Assembly: GCA_015489145.1 (NCBI GenBank)
Contig: WGAH01000914.1
Span: forward strand, 1-9,338
Origin: Deltaproteobacteria bacterium
Lineage (GTDB): Bacteria; Myxococcota_A; UBA796; UBA2385
Direction of reading: 5' to 3'
DNA: 9,338 nucleotides
Positions 1 through 6,260 of the stretch are shown one piece after another (position 1 is the stretch's first letter; each line of letters starts with the position of its first letter). A model generated the notes under the pieces. It worked only from the letters and a program-made list of their open reading frames with translations, searched no databases and had not been told where the DNA came from. The translations under genes were made by a program, and so were the position numbers.

Positions 1-111
1 CCCGGATTCCCGCCCGTCGATCCAGCGGTGCGCCACCTCGAAGTAGCGACTGGTGCCCAGGAAGCCCACCAGCCGCGTGCGCCCCCGCGCCTCGATCCCC
101 TCGCGCGCCAT
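1..111 (-). CDS. CARF-domain protein, Csx2/Cas_DxTHG-like (5' end only)
   Basis: This is the first 37 codons of a gene running off the left edge on the minus strand, divergent from the cas operon. The ATG (bases 111-109) is preceded on its own strand by a good Shine-Dalgarno sequence (GGAGGG, 3-base gap). The reading frame stays open to the edge. Residues 14-26 read LVGFLGTSRYFEV, followed by a strand-like stretch with His and Trp. An N-terminal hydrophobic strand ending FLGT-x-x-Y is how Cas_DxTHG/Csx2 (TM1812-type) CARF proteins begin. It would form the first strand and ligand-contacting loop of the Rossmann-like CARF fold, which senses cyclic oligoadenylate made by Cas10. Its effector domain lies outside the window, so its output (RNase, DNase, regulator or other) cannot be told. 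The family call rests on one short motif plus position beside a type III operon. Confidence 0.62.
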   Translation of the reverse strand, partial: MAREGIEARGRTRLVGFLGTSRYFEVAHRWIDGRESG

Positions 112-254
112 CGTCCCTCCGCGCGCCGCGCCGTAACCCGACCCTGGGCCGCGGGCGATCCGGCCGAGGCCGAAACCACGCCTTTCCACCCGTGTCCACG
201 GCGCATCCGAACCACCCGCCCCACCCTTGTCCGTTTCGCAGCCCGCCGCGCGTC

Positions 255-282
255 TTGCTCCCGCTCGACCCCCCGCTGTAGC
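255..282 (+). promoter_or_regulatory. Possible sigma-70-like promoter for the cas operon
   Basis: TTGCTC (255-260) and TGTAGC (277-282) are separated by 16 bases. The first matches TTGACA at four of six positions; the second is a poor match to TATAAT. It is the best pairing I found in an otherwise very G+C-rich stretch. It would start transcription around base 290, ahead of the Shine-Dalgarno at 318. High-GC genomes often have weak-looking promoters, so this is only a candidate. Confidence 0.25.
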
Positions 283-331
283 CTCGCCCCTCCACGCAGG
301 GGTCGCGACACCACCTCGGAGGACACGCTCC

Positions 332-475
332 ATGCCGTCCGCGCTCGGGTTCCGCTCCGGTTCCTTCGCCCGGCGCTCCCGCCGCGCCCGGGGGCAGCCT
401 GTCCGGTTCGCGCGCCCCGGCGCGTCCACCCCCGCAGAGGTCCACCCCCATCCCAGAGGTCCCATCCATGGATGA
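332..475 (+). CDS. Possible 47-codon leader ORF coupled to cas10
   Basis: An ATG at 332 follows a near-perfect Shine-Dalgarno (GGAGGA, 318-323) with an 8-base gap. It opens a 47-codon frame ending at a TGA (473-475) inside the cas10 start. The overlap, ATGGATGA, has the same form as the cas11/cas7 overlap at 4447-4454 (ATGGCTGA), as expected if translation were coupled. The predicted peptide is rich in Arg (nine), Pro and Ser and shows no recognised domain. Third positions are G+C-rich in the first 35 codons but not in the last ten. Open frames arise easily in such DNA, so this may be chance. If real, it is more likely a translated leader than a functional protein. Confidence 0.22.
   Translation: MPSALGFRSGSFARRSRRARGQPVRFARPGASTPAEVHPHPRGPIHG
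435..462 (+). repeat. 9-base direct repeat at the cas10 ribosome binding site
   Basis: CAGAGGTCC occurs at 435-443 and again at 454-462, with starts 19 bases apart. The second copy contains AGAGG (455-459), the likely Shine-Dalgarno for the cas10 ATG at 468 (8-base gap). The first copy would be a decoy or the relic of a small duplication. Confidence 0.45.
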
Positions 476-2246
476 TCTCGTCCGACACCTCGGCGACCTG
501 TTCGAGGCCGCCGGGCTCTCCCGCGACGCCGCCGTCGCGGTCTTCGAGGGCGACGGCGGCCAGGCGCTCGACGACGCGCCGCGGTTCTTCCTCGCCATGG
601 TCGACCCGCCGGGCATCCAGGAGCTGATCCTCGCCTCGCGGCGGCCGACCACCGTGCGCGGGGCCAGCGCCACGCTGCTCGAGTGGGAGGCCTTCCTGCG
701 CGGGTACGGCGGCGTGGTCCCGCTCTACGTCGGCGGCGGCCAGGGCGTGCTCCTCGGCCTGGCCGGCGAGGCCGACGAGGTGGAGCGGCACCTGCGCCAG
801 GAGGCCGCCGCCATGCACATCGGCCACGTCGGCTTCGCCGCGATCGCGGTCTCGGCGCGCGATCTCGTCGAGGGTCCCGCGGCGCTCCGCGACGCGCCCG
901 CCGACCTGGCGGCCCTCGGCGTCGAGGCCGGGGGCGGCGGCGGCTTCGGCGCGCTCCTCGGTCGCCTGGCCGGGCTCGTCCGCCTCGACAAGGACGGCGG
1001 CGACCAGGCCCTCGGGGCTGCCTGGTCCGGGCCGCGCTGCCACGAGTGCGGCCTGGGCGAGGGCACCCTGAAGATCCGCCTCCCCGGCGACCGGATCGCC
1101 TGGCGCTGCGAGCGGTGCCACGCCTTCCACAAGGCCGGCAAGCGCGCCAGCGGCGACACGAGCGGCGGCGACGCCACCGAGGAGAGCGCCGCCTACCGCC
1201 GGCGCCACCCGGCCGGCCTCCACGACCTCGTCGATCGCCCGGCCTTCATCGCCATCGACGGCGCCGGCGTCGGCGCGCTGGTGCAGAAGTGCCGCACCCT
1301 GCGCGAGTACGTCGCGCTTTCCCGCGCCCTCGGCGGGGCCCTCGCCCACGAGGCGATCCGCGAGGCGATCACCGGCCTCGGCGTCACCCTCGACGGGCGC
1401 TGGGACGAACAGGAGGAAAAGTGGGTCAAGGGCCACAAGCCCGACGGCCTGGTGGTGCTGAGCGGCGGCGACGACCTGCTCGTCATCGTGGGGCAGGGCG
1501 TGCGCCGCGCCCCCTCGGAAGGCGAGGAAGGCGCCGACATCGCCGGCCCCGTCGAGTTCGCCATCGCCCTCACGCGGCGGCTCGAAGCGGCGATCGACGC
1601 CCACCTCGCCGCGCGCTGGCCCGACCCCGACACCCGCCCGACCATCGGCTTCGGCGTCGGCGTCGCGACCGGCCCCCACATCTCGGCCCGGCAGGGCTTC
1701 GCCCTCGCCCGCAACCTCCTGAAGTCCGCCAAGAAGCGCCTGCGCTCCGGCGAGGCGCGCTCGGCCCTCGACTTCGAGGTGCTCCGCACCGGCGGCCTGG
1801 TCAGCGAGAACGTCGAGACGCTGCGCGGCACGCAGGTCAGGACCTTCTCGCCGCCTTTCGAGCAGCGCTCGGCGACCTTCCGCCTCGGCCGCCGGCCCTT
1901 CACCCTCGACGAGGCCGAGCGCCTGTGCGCGGTGGCCCGCGAGGCCACCGAGTCCGGCGAGGTCGGGCGCGGCGTGCTGTACCGCCTGCGGACGGCCTTC
2001 GAGGAAGACCCGGTCTCCGGGCTCGCCACGGCGAGCTACCTGCTGTCCCGGCTCCCCTCGACCGGCCTCGCCCGGCTCCTCGACCCGAGCGACCTCGTCG
2101 GCCGGCCCCTCGGCCAGGCCCCGGTGGACGGCCTGCTGTTCGCCCCCGACCCCGAGCGAGGCTCCGGTCGCCGCTACGTCTCGGCGGTGCCCGACATCGT
2201 CGACCTCGGAACCCTCGTGACCGGCCGCACCGGAGGTGAGGCATGA
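468..2246 (+). CDS. cas10: Cas10, large subunit of the type III effector complex (no HD domain)
   Basis: This 592-residue protein is the signature subunit of type III systems, sitting at the crRNA 5'-tag end of the complex. Once target RNA is bound it should convert ATP to cyclic oligoadenylate. Palm 1 starts near residue 50 (IQELILASRR) and carries the degenerate loop G89-G90-G91. A zinc site C191/C194 and C214/C217 follows. Palm 2 begins near residue 260 with D264 in FIAID. It holds the cyclase signature G333-G334-D335-D336 and the GFGVGVA strand near 394-400, with a Lys/Arg-rich helix after it. A helical C-terminal domain follows; residues 481-592 include RPFTLDEAERL. Only about 45 residues precede Palm 1 and they hold no HD pair, so the DNase domain seen in many Cas10 proteins is absent. 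The start is supported by AGAGG eight bases upstream. The gene ends in ATGA, overlapping the next gene by four bases. Confidence 0.95.
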   Translation: MDDLVRHLGDLFEAAGLSRDAAVAVFEGDGGQALDDAPRFFLAMVDPPGIQELILASRRPTTVRGASATLLEWEAFLRGYGGVVPLYVGGGQGVLLGLAGEADEVERHLRQEAAAMHIGHVGFAAIAVSARDLVEGPAALRDAPADLAALGVEAGGGGGFGALLGRLAGLVRLDKDGGDQALGAAWSGPRCHECGLGEGTLKIRLPGDRIAWRCERCHAFHKAGKRASGDTSGGDATEESAAYRRRHPAGLHDLVDRPAFIAIDGAGVGALVQKCRTLREYVALSRALGGALAHEAIREAITGLGVTLDGRWDEQEEKWVKGHKPDGLVVLSGGDDLLVIVGQGVRRAPSEGEEGADIAGPVEFAIALTRRLEAAIDAHLAARWPDPDTRPTIGFGVGVATGPHISARQGFALARNLLKSAKKRLRSGEARSALDFEVLRTGGLVSENVETLRGTQVRTFSPPFEQRSATFRLGRRPFTLDEAERLCAVAREATESGEVGRGVLYRLRTAFEEDPVSGLATASYLLSRLPSTGLARLLDPSDLVGRPLGQAPVDGLLFAPDPERGSGRRYVSAVPDIVDLGTLVTGRTGGEA

Positions 2247-4060
2247 CCGTGCGGGCCACGATTCGCATCCAGGCCGATTCCGCGCTGCTCCTCGGCGGAC
2301 ACAGCGCGCCCCTGGGCTTCTCGGACGCCGCCGGCGCCCGGGATGCCGACGGCAGGCCGATCATCCCCGCCTCGGCCCTCCGCGGCGCCCTGCGCGAGGG
2401 CCTCGTCCGCCTGCTCCGCAGCCGGGGCAGGGATGCCTGCGACCCGTGGGATTCCCAGTGCCAGGCCGACGATCCCTGTGCCGTCTGCCGCATCTTCGGC
2501 CGCGCCGGAACCGACCGCCCCGGGCTGGTGGGCGAGGGCGAGGAACGCGGCCCCGGCGTCCTCGGCGTGACGATCGGCGACGCGAGGCTCGTGGGCGACG
2601 GCGGCGCCTTCGCCGTGCGCCACGGCGTGTCCGTCGACCGCAAGACCGGCCACGCCTCTCCGGGGCGCTACTACCAGCGCGAGGTGGCCGACGTCGCCGG
2701 GCGGGTCTTCGAGGCCCCGCTGCACGGCGCCCTCTCCGAGGGCGACCTCGAACTGCTCGGGCAGGCCGCGCGCCTGGTGGCGGCGATGGGCAACAGCCGC
2801 AGCCGCGGACTCGGCGCCGTGACCGTGCGCGTCGAGAAGGGCGGCGAAAAGCCGGAGCGCCCCGTCACCGTCGGCAAGAAGGCCCCCGACGGGCGCGTGC
2901 GCGTCACGGTCAAGGCCCTCACCCCCCTCCATCTCGGCGGCGCGCCGGACGACGGCAACTTCCGCGACTCCGACACCCGGGTGACCGGCTCGGCCCTGCG
3001 GGGCGCCCTCGCCTGGGCGGCCGTCCACGCCGGCCTCGACGGCGAGCCGGGCTTCCAGGCCCTCGTGAAGGAGGCCCGCTGGAGCGACCTGTGGCCCGGC
3101 GAGGGGCACACCGGACCCGCCCCGCGCACCCTCATCGCCTGCCGGGAGCACGGCGAGCAGGCGGTGGACGCGATCTTCGCGGCCGCCCTGCAACCCCGCA
3201 TCCTCGCGAAGGGCGGTGCCCCAGCGGCGCCGTGGACCTGCCCGAAGTGCGGCGCGCCCCTGCGCCCGGCCGGCGGCACCCTCGTCGACTACGACACGGG
3301 CAGGCGGGTCCGGCAGCCCCCCACCCGGGTGGCGACCCGCCTCGCCATCGACCCGCGCACCGGCTCCTTCGCCGCCGGCATGCTGCACGCCCGCGCCGAG
3401 GTCCCCTCGCGCTGGACCGTCCCGACCGACGACGGGGCCGACCTCTACGACACCCGCTTCTCCGGCACCGTCGCCGGGGTGGACGACGCGCTGCGGGCGC
3501 TCCTCCAACGCCTGCCCGGCCCCGTGCAGGTCGGCGGCCACCGCACGCGCGGGCGCGGCGAGGTGAGCCTCAAGCTCGAGCCCTGGGACGACAGCGCCCT
3601 GCGCGAGCGCCTCCAGCGGTTCGCCAGGGATGTCGAGAAGGCCCGAATTGCCGCGCTCCTCGCCTGGCTCGGCCTGCCCGCGGGCACCCTCGTCGAGGTG
3701 GTGGCCCGCACGCCGCTGGCGGCACCCGCCGACCTGCGCCTCTCCGAGACCGGCGACTGGCTCGCCCGCACGCTGTTCGACGGGCGCACGGTCGAGGTGC
3801 TCGGTACCTTCGCCCGCACCGGGCGGCGCTCCGGCTGGGCCGACCGCCGCTTCGAGGGCGGGGGCGTCGGCCCCGACGAGGTGCGGACGGTGATCCGCCC
3901 CGGAAGCACCTGGCTGCTCCTCGTCGTCGGCGACGACGCGCTGCCGCCGGACACCCTGGCCGACGCCGAGGTGCGCGGCGTCGGCGACCTCACCGAGCTC
4001 GGCCTCGGCCGTCTCGTCTTCGATCCCCAGCTTTCCCGCCAGCCGCCCCGGGCGCGCTGA
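2243..4060 (+). CDS. csx10: Cas7-Csx10 fusion (two RAMP modules)
   Basis: This 605-residue protein joins two RAMP modules. Residues 1-195 are a Csm3-like Cas7. D28 sits where the Csm3 target-RNA cleavage Asp is expected, 20 residues before the Gly of SALRG. A Cys cluster C66/C73/C79/C82 precedes IFG, then come SVDRKTG and a glycine-rich NSRSRGLG loop. After a Lys/Pro/Gly linker (about 196-218), the second half has features of Csx10, the Cas5-type subunit of subtype III-D. These are LTPLHLGG, a GSALRGALA motif, a probable zinc site C300/H303/C333/C336, then TRLAID-RTGSFAAGML, a second glycine-rich loop (GGHRTRGRGE) and a late SGWADRR-to-PGS segment. Csx10 should sit at the crRNA 5' tag beside Cas10, with the fused Cas7 as the first backbone subunit. 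A strong GGAGGTGAGG precedes the ATG inside the cas10 stop. Type III-D2 has a comparable Cas7-Cas5-Cas11 fusion; here Cas11 is the next gene. Confidence 0.88.
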   Translation: MTVRATIRIQADSALLLGGHSAPLGFSDAAGARDADGRPIIPASALRGALREGLVRLLRSRGRDACDPWDSQCQADDPCAVCRIFGRAGTDRPGLVGEGEERGPGVLGVTIGDARLVGDGGAFAVRHGVSVDRKTGHASPGRYYQREVADVAGRVFEAPLHGALSEGDLELLGQAARLVAAMGNSRSRGLGAVTVRVEKGGEKPERPVTVGKKAPDGRVRVTVKALTPLHLGGAPDDGNFRDSDTRVTGSALRGALAWAAVHAGLDGEPGFQALVKEARWSDLWPGEGHTGPAPRTLIACREHGEQAVDAIFAAALQPRILAKGGAPAAPWTCPKCGAPLRPAGGTLVDYDTGRRVRQPPTRVATRLAIDPRTGSFAAGMLHARAEVPSRWTVPTDDGADLYDTRFSGTVAGVDDALRALLQRLPGPVQVGGHRTRGRGEVSLKLEPWDDSALRERLQRFARDVEKARIAALLAWLGLPAGTLVEVVARTPLAAPADLRLSETGDWLARTLFDGRTVEVLGTFARTGRRSGWADRRFEGGGVGPDEVRTVIRPGSTWLLLVVGDDALPPDTLADAEVRGVGDLTELGLGRLVFDPQLSRQPPRAR

Positions 4061-4088
4061 GCGAACCCGAACCCCACGCGGAGGACCC

Positions 4089-4454
4089 ATGAACCACGCG
4101 ACCCCCCACCGGGCCGAGCTGGCCAAGCAGGCCTGGGAGATGTTCAAGCCCGGCACGAACTCGGCGAACACCCTCGCCAAGGCCTCGCCCAGCGCCATGC
4201 GCAACCTCCTCGCCGAGGCGCTCAGCGCCACGGTGGTCGAGGAGGTGCAGATCCACCTCGCCTACCAGGGCGCCCGCAAGGTGCTGCCCGACGAGGCCAC
4301 CGACGCGCTCCAGAAGGGCATCGACAAGGCCCTCGCCGACGTGCGGGGCGACGAGGCCCGCATCGAGGCGCTCCGCACCTGGCTCGGCTTCGTCGTGCGC
4401 CTGCACCGGGCCGCCTACGAGAAGAACGCCCACAAGGGAGGCCGCCATGGCTGA
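4089..4454 (+). CDS. cas11: Small subunit Cas11, Csm2-like
   Basis: This 121-residue, helix-rich protein has features of Csm2. One segment, S35-AMRNLL, is followed by EEVQIHLAYQGARK (51-64), matching the Csm2 pattern of T/S-x-x-R-N-L-L then a helix containing AYQ-x-x-R. The closing helix WLGFVVRLHRAAYEK (98-112) resembles the Csm2 end that reads F-x-x-x-x-x-A-x-x-AYHK. Cas11 subunits line the inner face of type III complexes and contact target RNA between Cas10 and the Cas7 backbone. The gene follows csx10 after 28 bases and has a strong Shine-Dalgarno (GGAGGA, 4080-4085). It overlaps the next gene by eight bases (ATGGCTGA), which suggests translational coupling. The tail is short and basic (KNAHKGGRHG). 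Confidence 0.8.
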   Translation: MNHATPHRAELAKQAWEMFKPGTNSANTLAKASPSAMRNLLAEALSATVVEEVQIHLAYQGARKVLPDEATDALQKGIDKALADVRGDEARIEALRTWLGFVVRLHRAAYEKNAHKGGRHG

Positions 4455-5286
4455 GCAGCAGCCCTTCGAGTGGTTCGACAAGGTCATCCACCGCACCCGC
4501 ATCACCGCCACCGTGCGCCTCGAGAGCGGGCTGCGGGTCGGCGTGGGCCGCGACCTCGACGCCGGGGCCACCGACCTGCCCATCCTCACCGACGCCGCCG
4601 GCCGCCCGCTGGTCCCCGGCGCCTCGTGGAAGGGCGTGGTCCGCTCCACCGCCGAGCGCCTGCTTCGCGGCTGGGGGCACGTCCACAAGTTCGACGAGAA
4701 GCGCATCCGCCGCGAGCTCGCCTGCGATCCCCTCGACGAGAAGCACCCCTGCGTCAAGGTGCGCGACGAGGAGGACGCCGCCACCCTCGGCCGCGTCGAG
4801 GCCCACCGCGAGGCGATGAAGAAGGTCTGCCTCTGCTGCGCCACCTTCGGCGCGCCGGGCCTCGCCAGCCACGTCCGCTTCCGCGACATGGCCTTCCCGC
4901 GCGACACGCCCACCCGCGTGCGCGACGGCGTGAGCATCGACCGCGACCTCGGCCGGGTGAGCGGCGCGCGCAAGTACGACTTCCAGGTCATCGAGCCCGG
5001 CGCGAGCGCCCGGCTCACCATCGACCTCGACAACGACCAGGACTGGCAGACCGGGCTCGTGCTGGCGGCCCTCGACTTCATCGACGACGGCCTCGTCCGC
5101 CTCGGCGGTTTCGGCTCCCGGGGGCTCGGCGTGGTCAGGCTCGAGGCCATCGCCGTCGAGCGGTGGAAGCTCGACGCCATCCTGGCCGGCAGCGAAGGCG
5201 AGAAGCCGGATACCGACACGCTCCGCGCGGCCTTCACCAAGAAGCTCGACGAGATCCCGAAGCCGGACCAGGCGGGAGGCAAGTGA
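4447..5286 (+). CDS. cas7: Cas7-like RAMP backbone subunit (second Cas7 domain of the locus)
   Basis: This 279-residue Csm3-like RAMP protein should bind crRNA and form part of the complex backbone. D43 lies in TDLPILTD, exactly 20 residues before the Gly of the VPGASWKG loop. That is the spacing of the Csm3 catalytic Asp, so it probably cuts target RNA. A Cys cluster, C93/C102 and C128/C131 (C130 also present), brackets an acidic and basic insert and ends in CLCCATFG, a likely zinc site. DGVSIDRDLG (158-167) and the closing LGGFGSRGLG complete the fold. The Shine-Dalgarno is GGGAGG at 4436-4441. The stop overlaps the next ATG by one base. It is very similar to the next gene, including runs of 14 and 15 identical bases, so the two look like a tandem duplication. 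Confidence 0.9.
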   Translation: MAEQQPFEWFDKVIHRTRITATVRLESGLRVGVGRDLDAGATDLPILTDAAGRPLVPGASWKGVVRSTAERLLRGWGHVHKFDEKRIRRELACDPLDEKHPCVKVRDEEDAATLGRVEAHREAMKKVCLCCATFGAPGLASHVRFRDMAFPRDTPTRVRDGVSIDRDLGRVSGARKYDFQVIEPGASARLTIDLDNDQDWQTGLVLAALDFIDDGLVRLGGFGSRGLGVVRLEAIAVERWKLDAILAGSEGEKPDTDTLRAAFTKKLDEIPKPDQAGGK

Positions 5287-6260
5287 TGCACAAGGTCCAC
5301 CTCAACGACGTGCAGATCGAGGTCTGGTTCAAGCCCCGGGCCGCCTTCCTCGTGAAGGGGCCCGACAAGGGCTCCGACCCGGGCCGCCCCGACCTCACCC
5401 CGATGCGAACCTGGATGGACACCGGCGACGGCATGGTCGAGACGGTCTTCATCCCCGGCAGCTCGATCAAGGGCGTCGTGCGCTCGGCGGCCGAGCGCGT
5501 GCTCCGCACGGTGGCGCCCGAGGGCCAGCGCGACCGCTGGGCCTGCGATCCCCTGAACCACAAGGGCGCCTGCCAGAAGGAGGCCAGCGACCTCGGCGAC
5601 CGCATCGCCCGCAAGGGCGGCGAGGGGCCCTACCCGATGGCGGCCGTCCACAAGAAGGTCTGCCTCGCCTGCCGCACCTTCGGCAGCCAGGCGATCCGCT
5701 CGCGGGTCTCCTTCGCCGACGCCCTGCCCTCGCCGAAGTACGTCTCCCGCGCCAACCAGACCCTCGCCCGGTCCGGCGTCGCCATCGACCGCAAGACCGG
5801 CGGGCCGGCCCGCGGCAAGCTGTTCCAGGTCGAGGTCGTGCCGGGCGGCAACTTCCGCACGCGCATCCACCTCGACAACGTGCAGATGTGGCAGGTGGCG
5901 CTCCTCGGCCTCGTCCTCGAGGACATCGACGCCGGCCTCGTCCGCATGGGCTCGGCCAAGACCCGGGGTCTCGGCGAGTTCGAGGTCAGCCTGCGGGCCG
6001 TGACCTTCCGGCAGCTCGGCGGCTCGGCGCCGGCCGGCGTCGGCGCGCTCGCCCCCGACATGGTGGAGCCCTACGGGCTCATCCCGGAGGAGGCCCTGCC
6101 CGAGGTGCCCGGCGGCGCCGAGGCCTTCCGCAGGGGTCCCTTCCAGGGCTGGCGCTGGAGCTACGCCAAGGACGACAAGCGCGCCGCCTGGGCGCTGTTC
6201 GAGGCGGCCTGGGGCGCCCCCTGGGAGCGCTTCGTCGCGCGGGCCGCGGGAGCGCTGTGA
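5286..6260 (+). CDS. cas7: Cas7-like RAMP backbone subunit with C-terminal extension (third Cas7 domain)
   Basis: This 324-residue protein has a Csm3-like core of about 240 residues. D36 in PDLTPMRT is the likely counterpart of the catalytic Asp, matching the D-x-x-P-M-x-x-R-T arrangement of III-D Cas7 proteins. It precedes the loop IPGSSIKG (56-63). The Cys cluster C87/C96 and C126/C129 ends in CLACRTFG, and the GVAIDRKTG segment and glycine-rich AKTRGLG loop follow. It closely resembles the preceding gene (WACDPL, KKVCL, LDN-x-Q-x-W-Q, DAGLVRMG). Unlike that gene, it has an extra C-terminal segment from about residue 242 to 324, Trp-rich and unrecognised, that could contact a neighbouring subunit. 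The ATG shares its A with the previous stop and has GGGAGG six bases upstream. Confidence 0.9.
   Translation: MHKVHLNDVQIEVWFKPRAAFLVKGPDKGSDPGRPDLTPMRTWMDTGDGMVETVFIPGSSIKGVVRSAAERVLRTVAPEGQRDRWACDPLNHKGACQKEASDLGDRIARKGGEGPYPMAAVHKKVCLACRTFGSQAIRSRVSFADALPSPKYVSRANQTLARSGVAIDRKTGGPARGKLFQVEVVPGGNFRTRIHLDNVQMWQVALLGLVLEDIDAGLVRMGSAKTRGLGEFEVSLRAVTFRQLGGSAPAGVGALAPDMVEPYGLIPEEALPEVPGGAEAFRRGPFQGWRWSYAKDDKRAAWALFEAAWGAPWERFVARAAGAL

Larger units (their letters stand above)
112..467. promoter_or_regulatory. Divergent intergenic region upstream of cas10
   Basis: These 356 bases separate the minus-strand CARF gene from cas10 and must hold both promoters if the genes are transcribed divergently. 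I see one weak sigma-70-like candidate towards cas10 (255-282) and a possible 47-codon leader ORF (332-475). A 9-base direct repeat lies just before the cas10 start. I see no CRISPR repeats, tRNA, clear operator palindrome or rho-independent terminator. No convincing promoter for the minus-strand gene could be picked out. Confidence 0.6.

Noticed and set aside
212..226. G-rich minus-strand run (GGG, GGGG, GGG, GG) that could suggest a G-quadruplex
   Set aside because: The fourth run has only two G residues and the surrounding DNA is uniformly G+C-rich. This is too weak to claim.
28..627. Plus-strand open frame of 199 codons across the left edge and intergenic region
   Set aside because: It runs antisense to the CARF start and then into cas10 out of frame. 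The product is Arg/Pro/Ser-rich, with no Shine-Dalgarno worth noting.
812..829. HIGH-like string (MHIGHVGF) within cas10
   Set aside because: It is a chance match to the class I aminoacyl-tRNA synthetase motif. It lies in the segment after Palm 1 and nothing else about the protein fits.
683..2239. Plus-strand open frame of 518 codons overlapping cas10 in another frame
   Set aside because: The product is an Arg/Pro/Gly-dominated low-complexity sequence, typical of an out-of-frame reading of G+C-rich codons. cas10 explains the DNA.
2174..4231. Long minus-strand open frame (685 codons), and similar ones at 3990-5870 and 7178-9274
   Set aside because: They lie opposite well-identified cas genes. 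They are Ala/Gly/Arg/Val-rich with no recognisable domain, as expected for the antisense of high-GC coding DNA.
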